64,000 nt of DNA from Chlorobiaceae bacterium (GCA_013334755.1 JAAXWX010000002.1:1-64000); one strand, 5' to 3'. Positions 1 to 10,321 are shown, counted from the stretch's first letter. Notes: a model not told the origin generated them from the sequence alone. Program-made: numbers and translations.

Positions 1-509
1 GAAATTGGTTCCTGTGCACGATACCGCCGCTCAAAATCATCACGTTCAAGCATCCGGGCAACTGTATAGTGGCTTGAAAGTTTGATGACATCGGCAAAAC
101 TCATTTTCCCGAGCCAGTCGGCGTTATAGCAGATGGTGGTTTTTTCGGAATCAAGAATTTTCGAAGCCTGCTCGAAGTAGCTTAAGCCGTTCTCCCTGGC
201 TTCTTCAGCCAATAGTTGTGGTCTTGTTTTGCTTTTTCCCGAAGGATCACCGATCATTGCGGTAAAGTCACCGATGATCAGAATGGCTTCATGGCCGAGA
301 TCCTGAAACTCCCGGAGTTTGCGCAGTACGACGGAGTGACCGAGATGCAGGTCAGGCCTTGAAGGGTCGGCTCCGAATTTTATTTTGAGCGGTTTGCCTG
401 TTTGAAAACTGTTTTTTAGTTTTTTTTCAAGTTCTTCTTTATTGCTGAGGATTTCTATGGTATTGCGCTCAATAATGTCAAGCTGTTCCTGTACCGATGG
501 AAAAAGCAT
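1..509 (-). CDS. tyrS: Tyrosyl-tRNA synthetase, N-terminal part (cut by window edge)
   Basis: Charges tRNA-Tyr with tyrosine in the cytoplasm. The reverse strand stays open from an ATG at 509 to the window edge, giving about 169 residues starting [10 protein letters not shown] class I synthetase nucleotide-binding motif is visible as [13 protein letters not shown] (HIGH box variant), preceded by [11 protein letters not shown] and followed by [20 protein letters not shown], which is typical of the TyrZ-like bacterial TyrRS branch. The KMSKS loop and the tRNA-binding C-terminus lie outside the window. It is absent from the ORF track because it runs off the edge. smpB lies 24 bases upstream on the same strand, so the two may be co-transcribed. 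Confidence 0.9.
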   Translation of the reverse strand, partial: MLFPSVQEQLDIIERNTIEILSNKEELEKKLKNSFQTGKPLKIKFGADPSRPDLHLGHSVVLRKLREFQDLGHEAILIIGDFTAMIGDPSGKSKTRPQLLAEEARENGLSYFEQASKILDSEKTTICYNADWLGKMSFADVIKLSSHYTVARMLERDDFERRYRAQEPI

Positions 510-533
510 GTGGACGTCCTCTGTTTTGTTTAT

Positions 534-1007
534 TTAGTATTGCTTCTTTATCTGCTCCATCTGCCGCTGGTTTTCGCGCGCCTTGATTGTTTCGCGCTTG
601 TCGTAGAGTTTTTTACCTTTGGCTATGGCAAGTTCAATTTTCAAAAGGCCTTTCGAGTTGAAAAATGCTTTCAGCGGTACGAGGGTCAGTCCCTTTTCAC
701 TGATTTTTGCCTGAATTTTGCGGATTTCCTCTTTGTGCAGAAGCAGTTTCCGGCTTCGTTTCGCTTCAATCATCTCAACATGGTTGTGCTCATAAGGGGT
801 GATCTGCATGTTTTCGAGCCACACCTCATTACGCAGGATGATGGCAAAACTGTCGTTCAGGCTGGCCTTTCCCAGACGTACCGATTTTACTTCGCTGCCG
901 AAAAGCTGGATTCCGGTAACGATGGTATCAAGAATTTCAAATTCGTATCTGGCCTTTCTGTTCTGAATGGCCTGGACGTATTGCTGAATGTGTTGCTTTT
1001 TTGCCAC
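534..1007 (-). CDS. smpB: SsrA-binding protein SmpB
   Basis: Binds tmRNA and brings it to stalled ribosomes for trans-translation. The 157-residue length is normal for the family. Family hallmarks are visible: an N-terminal [10 protein letters not shown], then [19 protein letters not shown], the [20 protein letters not shown] segment, and a basic tail with [16 protein letters not shown]. Translation probably starts at GTG (GTG-GCA-AAA), with an AAAGG ribosome binding site about six bases upstream. The partner RNA gene ssrA is in the same window near 61 kb, far from smpB. The gene lies between tyrS and an FAD-linked oxidase, all on the minus strand with short gaps. Confidence 0.95.
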   Translation of the reverse strand: MAKKQHIQQYVQAIQNRKARYEFEILDTIVTGIQLFGSEVKSVRLGKASLNDSFAIILRNEVWLENMQITPYEHNHVEMIEAKRSRKLLLHKEEIRKIQAKISEKGLTLVPLKAFFNSKGLLKIELAIAKGKKLYDKRETIKARENQRQMEQIKKQY

Positions 1008-1016
1008 CGTAACCTT

Positions 1017-2504
1017 TCAATCGTTTTCAGTTTCCAAATATGCTGCAGGGATAAGATTTCCTCTGTTGAGTACCAGAAAAGGATCCAGGCATTTTTTTAC
1101 CCGAACCATCTCCCTGATTCCGCTTTCATGATACATCCCGACCAGATATTCCGCTTTGAGCTTGCCGATGCCGTGTTCTGCTGAAACAGTTCCTCCCAAC
1201 TGAAGTGCCTTGCCGACAAATTCGCGGTAGAGGACTTTTGCCAGTAGAAACTCTTCCCTGTTTCGGGGCAGGATATTCAAGTGCACATGAGCATTCCCTA
1301 TATGACCGAAAATAATATAGACAAAGCCCTGTCGTTCGCAAGAAGCGCGATAAAAATCGAAAAGTTCACGGAAAGCCCTCTCCGGAACGGCCATATCAGT
1401 ACTGATTTTGCTTTCATGCTGCCGGCTGAGCCAGTCGTTTACAAGCAGAGGCAATGCGTGACGAAACTCACGTAACCGTTCCTGTTCATTGCGGTCAAGT
1501 GCCAGCCATGATTCGTCTGTCATGGCATTGCAGGACTCCATGCGGGAAAAAAGGGTGTCAAGGTCGTTTTCTTTCCTCTCTGATGTTGTTTCCTGCTCGA
1601 AAAATATTGCACCTTCGCTGTTCAGGGGCACATCAGAATACTTTGCTGAAAGAAATTCAAGAGAATGGTGATCAAAAAATTCAATTGCCCGTGGTGAAAG
1701 GCCTTTTTCCGGATTTTTCAGCAGGCTGACAAAGAGGAATAAATCCTCAATATTCCTGAAGTAGACCAGGCAGGAGATAATGGTTTCCGGAAGGGGAATG
1801 AGCATAAGATCAGCTTCAGCAATAATGCCAAGCGTTCCTTCAGATCCAATAAACAGGTCGATCAGATCCATTCCCTCTTCTGAAAAGTATCCGGCATTGT
1901 GCTTTGAGGTTTCAGGCATACGGTACTCAGGTCTTTTGAAGGAAATCTCTTTGCCTTCAGGCAGACTGAACCGGAAGAGTCCCTTTTCATCAGCCAGACA
2001 ACTCCCGCGCGAAAGATCAAGCAGGTCGCCCTGTGGCAAGACCACCAGGATTCTTGCAATATGTTTTCTTGTCGCACCGTATTTGAAACTTCTTGCTCCC
2101 GAAGAGTTGTTCGCTATTGTACTGCCAATAAAACAGAGCTTTTCAGTCGGGTCGGGAGGGTAAAACCAGCCGGCCTGTTCCACTGTTTTCTGGATTGTTT
2201 CAAGGAGAGCTCCAGCCTGAACGGTTATGTATGCCGTTTCATCGCCGAGTGGTACTGGTTCGCCGATCCGGTCAAGTTTTTGTGTGGAAATGACATAGTC
2301 TCCCAGTGGGATTCTGCCTCCGGTTGTTCCTGTACCGTTGCCGGCAATAGTAAAAGTGCGGGGTTCTTTGGCCGCACCTTTGAGGAGTCCGGCAAGTTCA
2401 TCAACAGTTTCCGGGAAAAAGACTCCCGGGGTATGACCGCTTTTCAGGTTACTTGTATCCTCAAGGAACCCCTTGATGGATGCCGGATCATGTTTATAAA
2501 TCAT
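1017..2504 (-). CDS. FAD-binding oxidase, GlcD / D-lactate dehydrogenase type
   Basis: A 495-residue flavoprotein of the vanillyl-alcohol-oxidase superfamily, expected to oxidise a 2-hydroxy acid such as D-lactate or glycolate. The FAD-binding half shows [11 protein letters not shown], the loop [13 protein letters not shown] and [20 protein letters not shown]; the C-terminal cap domain shows [13 protein letters not shown] and the late motif [14 protein letters not shown]. No iron-sulfur domain is fused and no GlcE or GlcF gene is adjacent, so substrate and electron acceptor are open. Its start overlaps the end of mrdA by four bases (ATGA), implying translational coupling to the cell-wall genes although no functional link is obvious. 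Confidence 0.8.
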   Translation of the reverse strand: MIYKHDPASIKGFLEDTSNLKSGHTPGVFFPETVDELAGLLKGAAKEPRTFTIAGNGTGTTGGRIPLGDYVISTQKLDRIGEPVPLGDETAYITVQAGALLETIQKTVEQAGWFYPPDPTEKLCFIGSTIANNSSGARSFKYGATRKHIARILVVLPQGDLLDLSRGSCLADEKGLFRFSLPEGKEISFKRPEYRMPETSKHNAGYFSEEGMDLIDLFIGSEGTLGIIAEADLMLIPLPETIISCLVYFRNIEDLFLFVSLLKNPEKGLSPRAIEFFDHHSLEFLSAKYSDVPLNSEGAIFFEQETTSERKENDLDTLFSRMESCNAMTDESWLALDRNEQERLREFRHALPLLVNDWLSRQHESKISTDMAVPERAFRELFDFYRASCERQGFVYIIFGHIGNAHVHLNILPRNREEFLLAKVLYREFVGKALQLGGTVSAEHGIGKLKAEYLVGMYHESGIREMVRVKKCLDPFLVLNRGNLIPAAYLETEND

Positions 2505-4426
2505 TCGGGTACATTTCCTGTATTACTCTCGCTGGTGTTTTCTGAGGGAGGTTCAGTAGCACTATTCATGATTGTTTCAGGTTGAGTTGCCGGTGTTTTT
2601 TCTGTACTGTCCGGTTGCGACGAGTTTTCAGTGGAGGGTGTTATCCCTTTTTTGGCCGTCACAACTGGTAACCTCTCCCCCTTGACATAATATTTTATAA
2701 GTTCACGGGCAATAGGAGCTGAAATGGCACCTCCGAAACCTGCGTTTTCAACAAGTACAGCCATGGCGATTTTTGGATTCTCAACCGGTGCAAAAGCAAT
2801 AAACCAGGCATGATCTTTACCATGGGGATTCTGTGCAGTTCCGGTTTTTCCGGCCACGGTTACACCTTGCACTTGTGCAAGCGTCCCTGTGCCCCGCTGT
2901 ACAACTCCGGTCATACCCTCCTTGATAAGAGAGAATGTTGATGCGGAAACAGGAAGCTGCTGTTTATCATAAGCGAATGGAATATATTTTCCGGTACCTG
3001 TGTCGCGATAGCCGTTGACGATATGAGGCTGGAAGAGAGTTCCATTGTTTGCAATGGCTGCAGCATAGGCAGCAAGCTGTACAGGTGTGGTTCCAAGCTC
3101 TCCCTGTCCAATCGAAAGGCTGACCAGATATCCTTTTGTCCATTTGTGACGGCCTAACTTTTTATTGTAATAGTCGGCTGATGGCAGAAGTCCAGCCCGT
3201 TCGCCTGGCAGATCAATACCGGTTTTTTCTCCAAAACCGAACATGCTGCCATACTTTGTCCAATTATCAAAGCCGACATTAAAAATCAGGTTATAAAAAT
3301 AAACATTCGATGAAACGGTAATAGCCTCACGCATATCCACCCACCCGTGTCCCTTGCCTTCATTACTGAGAAATCTTCTTTTTCCATAGATGAAAACACC
3401 ATTGTCGAGTATTTTCTTTTTCGGATCCATTTTCTTTTCCTCAAGCGCAGCCATTGCCAGAATCATCTTATAGACCGATCCGGGAGGATAGACTGCTTGA
3501 ACGGTACGGTTAAACAGTGGTTTTTGGGGAGAGGTAATAATGTCGTTCCAACCTTTTCTGTCAGTAGCACCGTTAAAGATATCAAGATCGTAGTCAGGAG
3601 CGCTAACCAGCGCGAGGATACCTCCAGTTGACGGGTCAATGGCTACGACTGCCCCGGATTTTCCCGTTTTTCTCATCAGTTTTTCTGCAAGGTGCTGCAG
3701 GCCACCGTCAATGGCAAGGTAGAGATCATCGCCTTTTATGGCTGCAATATCGCTTTTTCCGTTATCGAATTTCCCGGCATATTTTCCGAGCGGGGTAACC
3801 ATTTCAAACCGGGCTCCTTTCTGTCCCCTCAGCCGGTCCTCATAAAATTTTTCCAGCCCGCTGAACCCGATCTTGTCATCCTGAGTGTAACCCAGATCCG
3901 CCAGTTCCTCAAGTTTTTCTTTGGAGATGGAGCGTACATACCCGAAAAGATGAGCTCCGTAAAGTGAATCGAGATACATTCTTTTGTTCTCAGTATCTAT
4001 AATAACTCCGGGAAGCTGCCAGAGATTCTCGCTTACTCTTGCTACCGTAACAGCTTCCAGGTTACGGCAGACTGTGACGGCTGAAAACCGGTTGAACTCA
4101 TATCCCTTTCGGATCATTTCAGCCACTTCCTCTTTTGGTCTTTGTATAAGCCAGGCAAGGTAACCGATTCTCTTTTTATCAAATTCAGAAGGAATGATTT
4201 TGACTGTATAGAGCGGCTGATTGTCTACAATGATGGTGCCAGTCCGGTCAATAATACGTCCTCTTGGTGGTTTAGCCCAGACCCTGCGGATGCTGTTTGT
4301 GGTTGAAATTGATCCGAGCTGCTGATAATTAAGTACCTGAAGATAGAACAGTCGGCCAAACAGCCCTGAAAAAGCAGCTATCACAAAAAAAGAGACAAGC
4401 GCAGAGTTTCGCTTCAGTTTATCCAT
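2501..4426 (-). CDS. mrdA: Penicillin-binding protein 2 (elongation transpeptidase)
   Basis: Peptidoglycan D,D-transpeptidase of the rod-elongation complex, anchored in the inner membrane with its catalytic domain in the periplasm. The 641-residue protein has one N-terminal membrane segment (about residues 10-30), the dimerisation domain with [11 protein letters not shown], and the three penicillin-binding motifs: SVYK (nucleophilic Ser near 317), SSN (near 370) and KTGTAQ (near 530). The roughly 50-residue tail is Ser/Thr/Pro/Glu-rich and low complexity. It follows mreD by four bases in an mreC-mreD-mrdA operon. mreB and rodA are not adjacent, since the gene upstream of mreC is divergent and unrelated. 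Confidence 0.93.
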   Translation of the reverse strand: MDKLKRNSALVSFFVIAAFSGLFGRLFYLQVLNYQQLGSISTTNSIRRVWAKPPRGRIIDRTGTIIVDNQPLYTVKIIPSEFDKKRIGYLAWLIQRPKEEVAEMIRKGYEFNRFSAVTVCRNLEAVTVARVSENLWQLPGVIIDTENKRMYLDSLYGAHLFGYVRSISKEKLEELADLGYTQDDKIGFSGLEKFYEDRLRGQKGARFEMVTPLGKYAGKFDNGKSDIAAIKGDDLYLAIDGGLQHLAEKLMRKTGKSGAVVAIDPSTGGILALVSAPDYDLDIFNGATDRKGWNDIITSPQKPLFNRTVQAVYPPGSVYKMILAMAALEEKKMDPKKKILDNGVFIYGKRRFLSNEGKGHGWVDMREAITVSSNVYFYNLIFNVGFDNWTKYGSMFGFGEKTGIDLPGERAGLLPSADYYNKKLGRHKWTKGYLVSLSIGQGELGTTPVQLAAYAAAIANNGTLFQPHIVNGYRDTGTGKYIPFAYDKQQLPVSASTFSLIKEGMTGVVQRGTGTLAQVQGVTVAGKTGTAQNPHGKDHAWFIAFAPVENPKIAMAVLVENAGFGGAISAPIARELIKYYVKGERLPVVTAKKGITPSTENSSQPDSTEKTPATQPETIMNSATEPPSENTSESNTGNVPE

Positions 4427-4429
4427 TGT

Positions 4430-4921
4430 TCAGTCTGCAAATGATTTTCTCAAAAACAGCCGATTCAGGATAACGGCAAGGATGAGGTTGAAGAGAGATT
4501 CAAGAAGGCCGAAAAAAAACACACGGTATGCAAGCGAAAGTCCGAGAGGATTGCTCCCGTTGGCCAAAACAGCATTGACACAGATGCCTGCCGCGATGAC
4601 CGCGCCGTAGAAGCGCCGGGTTTTCTGTTTTGCCGTTGCATGACTCGTTATGGGGGTATGAAAATAACCGGCAATAAAACTTCCTGCCGTTCTCGCAAGC
4701 ATATTCAAACCGATGTTTCCTGTTAAAAGTCCTGTAAGCAAACCTGCTGCAAATCCGAAGCTTGTGCTTGTTTTCTGACTGGTCGTGACGGCAATAAAGG
4801 CAAGAAATATCGTTACGATATCAGGGGAGACCCTGAAAATCGTCATTCGGGAGACGCCGAACTCCTGCACCAAAGAGACGATGCAGAGCAAAACAAGATA
4901 GAGTGTTATTTTTCTTGTCAC
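4430..4921 (-). CDS. mreD: Rod-shape determining protein MreD
   Basis: Small polytopic inner-membrane protein of the elongasome. The 163 residues form about five hydrophobic helices. Members diverge strongly, so the call leans on size, hydrophobicity and position between mreC and mrdA, plus the family-like segments VSPDIVTIFLAFIAV, FGFAAGLLTGLL and a C-terminal VFFFGLLESLFNLILAVILN. The spacing is tight (30 bases from mreC, a few bases to mrdA), so all three are very likely one transcript. Confidence 0.85.
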   Translation of the reverse strand: MTRKITLYLVLLCIVSLVQEFGVSRMTIFRVSPDIVTIFLAFIAVTTSQKTSTSFGFAAGLLTGLLTGNIGLNMLARTAGSFIAGYFHTPITSHATAKQKTRRFYGAVIAAGICVNAVLANGSNPLGLSLAYRVFFFGLLESLFNLILAVILNRLFLRKSFAD

Positions 4922-4951
4922 AGGTCAGTGTCTGAAAATTAAGGGAACGCT

Positions 4952-5782
4952 TCAATTGTTTGTAGTATCACTGCTTATTTCAATTTTTTCCGGTTCAATC
5001 TTCAGTGGAGCAATCAGCACCTGGTTCAGGGATGAAAAATCAACGGCAAGCCGGACATCGACAGAATAAAAGAGGTTGTCTGGTTTGATACGAATCACTC
5101 TTCCAACGGGAATGCCACGTATGGAAAATGTACTGAAATCAGACGTGACTATCCGCTCGTTAAGCTTAAGGTGGCTGCTTATGGGAATGTGCTCAACCTG
5201 GGCTATGGACTCTCTGCCCTCGCTCCAGGTAAGTACGCCCATATTGCTGGTTGAGTCGGATACGACGCTAACCCTGAAATCCGTATGGATAACAGGCATA
5301 ACCCTTGCGTAGTGCTCAGAGACAGAGGTTACTCTGCCTACCAGTCCTTCCGGCACCAGAACGGTCATGTTTTTCTGGATACCTTTTTTCCATCCCGCAT
5401 CGATTACCAGGATGTTTTCCCTGTCACTGAATTTGCGGTCAACAATCCTTGCCATGATAAACCCTGAGGCGTTGACTGTCGTGTCGGCCAGTATTTTCCG
5501 GCGGTTCCGCTCATCAACAGCTGCAGTTTCAAGTGAGAGTACCCTTGAAAGCAAATCGGTGTTAACCTGCATCAGCCGATCGTTTTCATTTTTCAGGGTA
5601 AACAGGGAACTGAAGCTCATCAGTTTTTCGTTGATGACTGAAGTGAACTCAATGCCTCCGGTACGCAGCTTCGCCAGCATTTCATGATCCTGAAGTCTCA
5701 TGAACAGGAATGCTATACTGCAATACAGCAGAAAAAGCAGCCAGTTATTGTACTTGAAAAAAAGAGTAAAAAGCTTACTCAC
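4952..5782 (-). CDS. mreC: Rod-shape determining protein MreC
   Basis: Periplasmic scaffold of the elongasome, tethered by one N-terminal membrane helix (about residues 10-28). The 276-residue protein then has a coiled-coil stretch (around 65-95, LKNENDRLMQVNTDLLSR) and the paired beta-barrel region with VIDAGWKKGIQKNMTVLVPEGLVGRV and GRESIAQVEHIP, all characteristic of MreC. It is the first gene of the minus-strand mreC-mreD-mrdA operon and is divergent from the GroES-like gene across about 80 bases, which must hold both promoters. Confidence 0.92.
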   Translation of the reverse strand: MSKLFTLFFKYNNWLLFLLYCSIAFLFMRLQDHEMLAKLRTGGIEFTSVINEKLMSFSSLFTLKNENDRLMQVNTDLLSRVLSLETAAVDERNRRKILADTTVNASGFIMARIVDRKFSDRENILVIDAGWKKGIQKNMTVLVPEGLVGRVTSVSEHYARVMPVIHTDFRVSVVSDSTSNMGVLTWSEGRESIAQVEHIPISSHLKLNERIVTSDFSTFSIRGIPVGRVIRIKPDNLFYSVDVRLAVDFSSLNQVLIAPLKIEPEKIEISSDTTNN

Positions 5783-5862
5783 GGTTCATATTCCGGTTTT
5801 TTTATTACATTTTCCTCATCAAACGCAAGGGGTGTCCGAGTCAATACGTCAAGAGAAAACCT

Positions 5863-6252
5863 ATGACCCAGAATCTAAATATAACAGATAAATTTATTGT
5901 TGTCGGTGATAGAGTATTAATCAAACCGAAATCTCTTGGTGACAGAACTAAATCCGGGATTTATCTTCCTCCAGGTGTACAGGAAAAAGAGAAAATCCAG
6001 ACCGGCTATATTATAAAAACCGGACCGGGTTATCCCGTAGGCCCTCCGCCCGAGTCTGATGAACCGTGGAAAGAGCGTGTTTCGGTAGCCCAGTACATTC
6101 CGCTCCAGGCGAAAGTCGGCGATATGGCTATTTTTATTCAGAGCAGCTCTTATGAGATCGAGTATGAAGATGAACGATACATTATTGTACCGAATTCGGC
6201 TATTCTGCTGCTGATCAGGGAAGATGACGATCTTGACTACTATCTCAAGTAA
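5863..6252 (+). CDS. GroES-like co-chaperonin family protein (orphan)
   Basis: A 129-residue protein with the chaperonin-10 fold signature: [26 protein letters not shown] near the N-terminus and a terminal [17 protein letters not shown] matching the last strand of GroES. It is longer than ordinary GroES (about 95 residues): an extra segment around residues 40-75 ([20 protein letters not shown]) sits where GroES is compact, and the C-terminus ends in an acidic DDDLDYYLK. The mobile-loop GGIVLP motif is altered to SGIYLP. No groEL is adjacent. I infer a divergent paralogue rather than the housekeeping GroES. An AAGAGA ribosome binding site precedes the ATG. Its 3' end overlaps the longest form of the nadA ORF. 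Confidence 0.75.
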   Translation: MTQNLNITDKFIVVGDRVLIKPKSLGDRTKSGIYLPPGVQEKEKIQTGYIIKTGPGYPVGPPPESDEPWKERVSVAQYIPLQAKVGDMAIFIQSSSYEIEYEDERYIIVPNSAILLLIREDDDLDYYLK

Positions 6253-6298
6253 GAATCTCACCTCTGCCATTACTTGCAACCACCGTATAAATAAGACC

Positions 6299-7273
6299 AT
6301 GATCAGAGATCTTGCTTCAACCAGCGCCTCCACCACTGCTCTTTCGCATGATGAACTTTTCAGGAAGATCAATGCGCTGAAAAAAGAGATGAATGCCCTT
6401 GTCCTTGCACATTACTATACCGTTCCTGAAATACAGCAGGTCGCGGATATTGTTGGAGACAGTCTTGCCCTTGCCCGTGCTGCTGAAAAAAATGATGCCG
6501 ATGTGATTGTTTTTGCCGGAGTATATTTTATGGCGGAAACCGCTAAAATCCTTAATCCCGCAAAACTGGTGCTGATGCCTGACGCACGTGCCGGCTGCCC
6601 CCTTGCCGACAGCTGCCCTGCAGAAGAGTTCAGAAAATTCAAGGCGCAGTATCCTGGAGCCATCGTCATTACCTATATCAACTCGACGGCTGAAATCAAG
6701 GCGCTTTCCGACATAACCTGCACCTCGTCCAATGCCGAACAGATCATCCGCCAGATTCCCGAAAGTCAGCAGATCATTTTCGCTCCTGATAAAAACCTCG
6801 GCGGTTATATAGCAAGGAAACTCAAGAGAGAGATGATTCTCTGGCAGGGGTATTGCTATGTGCATGAAGCCTTTTCCGAACGCTACATTCTCAAGATATG
6901 CGGTGAGCATCCTGATGCAGAGCTCATAGCCCATCCTGAATGCCGCGAAGAGGTTCTTCGACATGCCGCATTTATCGGTTCAACAAAAGCGCTGCTCGAA
7001 CATACCGTTTCAAGTTCAGCCCAACAGTTTATTGTCGCGACCGAGCCGGGCATCCTTTATGAAATGCAGAAGCGTTCTCCACGGAAAACTTTTATTCCGG
7101 CGCCCAAGGATCCTGATATTCCACATAGCGTCTGTACGCAGATGAAGCAGAATACCCTTGAAAAGCTTTACCAGTGCATGCTCAAGCGCAAGCCGGAGAT
7201 TGTCATCAATGAAACGCTTCGTCTCGCCTCTCTTGGCTCCATCAGGAGAATGCTTGAAATGTCGCCAGCCTGA
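6299..7273 (+). CDS. nadA: Quinolinate synthase NadA
   Basis: Condenses iminoaspartate with dihydroxyacetone phosphate to quinolinate in de novo NAD synthesis; a [4Fe-4S] cytoplasmic enzyme. Three candidate cluster cysteines sit in the conserved contexts [20 protein letters not shown] and [12 protein letters not shown]. Other hallmarks are [32 protein letters not shown] and [15 protein letters not shown]. The start is ambiguous. ATG at 6299 gives 324 residues, a normal size, but has no clear ribosome binding site. The track's upstream ATG at 6224 would overlap the GroES-like gene by 29 bases and could be translationally coupled. nadB and nadC are not in the window. Confidence 0.93.
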   Translation: MIRDLASTSASTTALSHDELFRKINALKKEMNALVLAHYYTVPEIQQVADIVGDSLALARAAEKNDADVIVFAGVYFMAETAKILNPAKLVLMPDARAGCPLADSCPAEEFRKFKAQYPGAIVITYINSTAEIKALSDITCTSSNAEQIIRQIPESQQIIFAPDKNLGGYIARKLKREMILWQGYCYVHEAFSERYILKICGEHPDAELIAHPECREEVLRHAAFIGSTKALLEHTVSSSAQQFIVATEPGILYEMQKRSPRKTFIPAPKDPDIPHSVCTQMKQNTLEKLYQCMLKRKPEIVINETLRLASLGSIRRMLEMSPA

Positions 7274-7335
7274 GTGTAAAAAGGAAACCTGTCACAGGGC
7301 AGCAGTTTACAATAATCTGAAAAATGGAGGCAGTC

Positions 7336-8049
7336 ATGCGCACTCTCCCCCGAATAATGGCGTCAATCTCAACGATTCTCTCTCTCCTGTTTTCTTCACT
7401 TCCGGCTTTCGCCTGGCACGACAAAACCCATCTATCGGTAGCCGAGGCAGCCGGTTTCGATCTCTGGTACAGTGCGGCGGCACCCGATGTTGCAAAGTCG
7501 AAGAACGAATTCAGGCCTGCAGAAGAGAAAAACCATTACTTCAACAACAAGGCAGGGAAAAAGGTTGATGAGGCTCTGGTCATGGGTCAGATTGCTCGTT
7601 ACAACATGCCTGACGATGCGGAGGGGCACCTTTATGGCGCCATTATCGGTGCCGTAAGAGCCTACAAGGCAGAGAGTGCAACCGGCAAATATGCCGAATA
7701 TCCTCTTGTGTTCTGTGCACATTACATAGCAGACCTTTCCATGCCGCTGCATAATACGCCCTATGACGATTTCAACAAAGCCCGCCACAGCATTAATGAC
7801 GGTATCATTGAAAGCAGTGTCAGAAACAATATCGGCTTCATTCAGCGAAACATCGAGGATATTACCATCGAGAACGAATCGGATCTTGCCCGTGAAATTG
7901 CAAACGTCGCCAACACAGCACGCAAGCTTGGTGCCAAAATACGGAAAGAGAAAAGGGATATGACCCAGAGCGAGGTCTATACCCAGATTATCCGGAGTGC
8001 CTCGCTGTTTAAAGCCGTGCTGAAGTATGCCGGCAAAAAGCCCTGCTGA
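7336..8049 (+). CDS. Secreted zinc-dependent phospholipase C / P1 nuclease-like protein
   Basis: An exported protein of the phospholipase C/P1-nuclease fold, whose members bind three zinc ions and cleave phosphodiesters. A signal peptide of about 25 residues ends at LPAFA, so the mature protein would begin with Trp (WHDKTH), the N-terminal Trp that ligates zinc in this family. Further ligand-like motifs are EEKNHYFNN, EGHLYGAIIGAV and AHYIADLSMPLHN. The start is set at 7336 because GGAGG lies five bases before it; the track's ATG at 7324 overlaps that site. At 237 residues it is at the small end for the fold, and phosphodiesterase activity is inferred, not shown. Confidence 0.72.
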   Translation: MRTLPRIMASISTILSLLFSSLPAFAWHDKTHLSVAEAAGFDLWYSAAAPDVAKSKNEFRPAEEKNHYFNNKAGKKVDEALVMGQIARYNMPDDAEGHLYGAIIGAVRAYKAESATGKYAEYPLVFCAHYIADLSMPLHNTPYDDFNKARHSINDGIIESSVRNNIGFIQRNIEDITIENESDLAREIANVANTARKLGAKIRKEKRDMTQSEVYTQIIRSASLFKAVLKYAGKKPC

Positions 8050-8075
8050 CCGGTTACATAATTTTTTTATCGAAC

Positions 8076-9164
8076 ATGGCCGATTCTGAACAGCTGCATC
8101 TCCTCAATGAAGGCGTCACCGTATGGAACCAGTGGCGCCTGGAACATCCCGAGATCCATCCCGATCTCCATGATGCCTCCCTCATATCACGTGATCTGCG
8201 GGGTGCAAACTTGTCAGAAGCGACACTTGGCGGAGCAAACCTTTCAAAAACAAATCTTGCAGGGGCGAATCTTGCTGAAGCTGATCTCCGTAATGCCGAC
8301 CTGAGGGGTGCCAATCTCAGTAAAACCAACCTGACGGGAGTTAATTTCAGCAAAAGCACCATCGATATTTTCACAACCTATCACGACGTTCAGGGATGCG
8401 ATATTGGTGTCAACGGACTCTATTCGCCCGTCACCGACTCCGCTGCCCTGCTGAGGATCGATCCGCCAGGGAACTCCATGCAGGGGGCCAATGCTGATGC
8501 CGTCATTGAGAGCCTCCGTCATGCCCGCAAGCTCCACACCTTTTCCCTTCTTCTTGCAGGGATTGCCCTGCTCTTTATTGTTATCAAGCCCAAAACCATC
8601 ACGCTGCCATACCTTGCCGGTTCGTTCAAGTTTGATGACATCAGTTACTCTTTTCTGGCCATGATTCTCTCCACTGTGCTTCTGAGCCAGGTATCCTCCT
8701 TTATCGACTCTGCACTGCAGGGAGCGCGCTATCTTAACGATCGCCGGTCAGCCATGCTTGTCGGCCACTTTCCCTGGCTCCTTTCAAAGTACGAAAGTGA
8801 ACAAGCCAACCGGCGACAGTCGAAAATGATGCGCTTCTTTCTTGTTTTTCATCCTGTCATCTACCTCTATTTTTTCATGAAATGGGATGTACTCTTCAGT
8901 GGAAACTGGGAAGAGCTTATGCTGCACTATCAGGAGATGCCGGTTATTTTTGCAGAGTATCTGCTGCCGGTTTTTTATGTAATTCTCTTCAAGCTATGCA
9001 TCCATATCTTCCGGCTTTCGGAAGGTTTCCAGAAGCCGATTCTCTTTGATACTGAAACAGAACGGGGACGCCATTCCGACATGGAGCGTCTTGCCGAAGC
9101 GCTGGAAAAGCAGGCATCACGAACCGCAGAGCTTGTCGAGCTTATGCGCCAAAGGGAAGGGTGA
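8076..9164 (+). CDS. Pentapeptide-repeat membrane protein
   Basis: A 362-residue protein with a short block of about twelve pentapeptide repeats at residues 35-95 (pattern A(D/N)LxG, e.g. LRGANLSEATLGGANLSKTN), which fold into a right-handed beta helix. A long C-terminal part has several hydrophobic segments (around 155-172, 192-212, 250-268 and 290-315), then a charged tail with a likely coiled coil (ERLAEALEKQASRTAELVEL). This is an N-terminal beta-helix tethered to a membrane domain. Its function is unknown to me. It lies 26 bases after the phospholipase-like gene and 7 bases before the ketosynthase, so these probably form one transcript. Confidence 0.72.
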   Translation: MADSEQLHLLNEGVTVWNQWRLEHPEIHPDLHDASLISRDLRGANLSEATLGGANLSKTNLAGANLAEADLRNADLRGANLSKTNLTGVNFSKSTIDIFTTYHDVQGCDIGVNGLYSPVTDSAALLRIDPPGNSMQGANADAVIESLRHARKLHTFSLLLAGIALLFIVIKPKTITLPYLAGSFKFDDISYSFLAMILSTVLLSQVSSFIDSALQGARYLNDRRSAMLVGHFPWLLSKYESEQANRRQSKMMRFFLVFHPVIYLYFFMKWDVLFSGNWEELMLHYQEMPVIFAEYLLPVFYVILFKLCIHIFRLSEGFQKPILFDTETERGRHSDMERLAEALEKQASRTAELVELMRQREG

Positions 9165-9171
9165 ACGCTGC

Positions 9172-10167
9172 ATGCACGTCAATCTACCCCTCAAAATTAT
9201 TGGCCTTGGCCGTTATCTCCCATCGCGCATTGTTTCCAGCAGTGAGCTTGAATCACTTTACGCCCTTCCTCCTGGCTGGGTGGAGCGGCGCAACGGCGTG
9301 CGTGAAAGGCGCCGTGTTACCACTGAAACATCCTCCTTCATGGCCGCTGAGGCTGCGCGTGAAGCCCTTGACGAAGCGGGGCTCAGGTCCGACCAGCTCA
9401 ATCTTATTATCAACGCCTCAGGTACGGCTGAACAGGCCATTCCCGATACCGGTGCACTGATTCAGCGACAGCTCGGTCTCGGCAGATCAGGCATCCCGGC
9501 AATGAGCGTAAACACTACCTGTCTCAGTTTTATCACAGCCCTCGATGTAGCTGCAACGTATCTCAATGCCGGGCGCCACAAGCATATCCTCATAGTCAGT
9601 TCCGATATCTCCTCATGCGGCATTAACCCGAAAGAACCCGAATCGGCCACTCTGGTCGGGGATGCGGCTGCTGCAGTTATAGTTACCCGTTCCGGTGAAG
9701 GTGATTCATCCATGATTCATCATGCCAATTTTAAAACATATGGTGACGGTGCCGCTTTCACGGCCATCAGGGGAGGCGGTTCGGCACGCCATCCAGCCAA
9801 ACCCGGCCATGATCCCGACGATGACCTCTTTCACATGGATGGCCCCGCGGTCCTTCGCATGGTGCGAGGACTCGATGAAGCGTTCCTTGAAGAGCTCTAT
9901 CCGGGGCTCTCAAAAAGCCTGCTGGATATCGATCTTGTCGTTCCCCACCAATCCAGCAAGGTCGGGCTGCTTCTCCTCCAGCGCTATGGCTGGCCGGAGG
10001 CAAAAATCATGCATACCCTCGAATGGCTTGGCAACTGCGTAGCAGCCTCAATTCCTGTCACGCTCTATCAGGCAGTAAGCGACAGCACCCTCCAGCGAGG
10101 CCAGAAAGTCCTGCTTGTCGGCACCGGTGCCGGACTCTCCATCGGCGGGCTGGTGATGACGTATTGA
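9172..10167 (+). CDS. 3-oxoacyl-ACP synthase III-like ketosynthase
   Basis: A 331-residue thiolase-fold enzyme of the FabH group, expected to make a C-C bond between an acyl-CoA or acyl-ACP starter and a malonyl-ACP. The catalytic triad is visible: Cys in VNTTCLSFITALD, His in VVPHQSSKVG, Asn in WLGNCVAASIP. The N-terminus IIGLGRYLPSRIVSSSEL and GVRERRRV (starter-site Arg) are typical, as is the C-terminal GTGAGLSIGGLVM. The start at 9172 is chosen over the track's 9046 because it matches the family N-terminus and an AAGGGAAGG site precedes it. It is not in a fab cluster, so housekeeping FabH or a specialised starter synthase are both possible. Confidence 0.8.
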   Translation: MHVNLPLKIIGLGRYLPSRIVSSSELESLYALPPGWVERRNGVRERRRVTTETSSFMAAEAAREALDEAGLRSDQLNLIINASGTAEQAIPDTGALIQRQLGLGRSGIPAMSVNTTCLSFITALDVAATYLNAGRHKHILIVSSDISSCGINPKEPESATLVGDAAAAVIVTRSGEGDSSMIHHANFKTYGDGAAFTAIRGGGSARHPAKPGHDPDDDLFHMDGPAVLRMVRGLDEAFLEELYPGLSKSLLDIDLVVPHQSSKVGLLLLQRYGWPEAKIMHTLEWLGNCVAASIPVTLYQAVSDSTLQRGQKVLLVGTGAGLSIGGLVMTY

Positions 10168-10321
10168 GGATTACAGTGTATCAGGGCTATGATGAATGAT
10201 GAATGAGGAATGGTTATAGAAAGTGCTTTCTGTTTTATGTCACGAGATTGAAGTGGAAAGGGATAACCTTCACTACGTTTAAAGTGAATACAATAATTGA
10301 TTTTATAAAAAACATTGATGC

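Noticed and set aside
510-1184. 224-codon plus-strand ORF over smpB
   Set aside because: A shadow on the opposite strand of smpB and the FAD-linked oxidase gene, without a ribosome site or recognisable domain.
10210-10240. Terminator after the ketosynthase gene
   Set aside because: AGAAAG/CTTTCT leaves too small a loop and forms at most five pairs; too weak to call.
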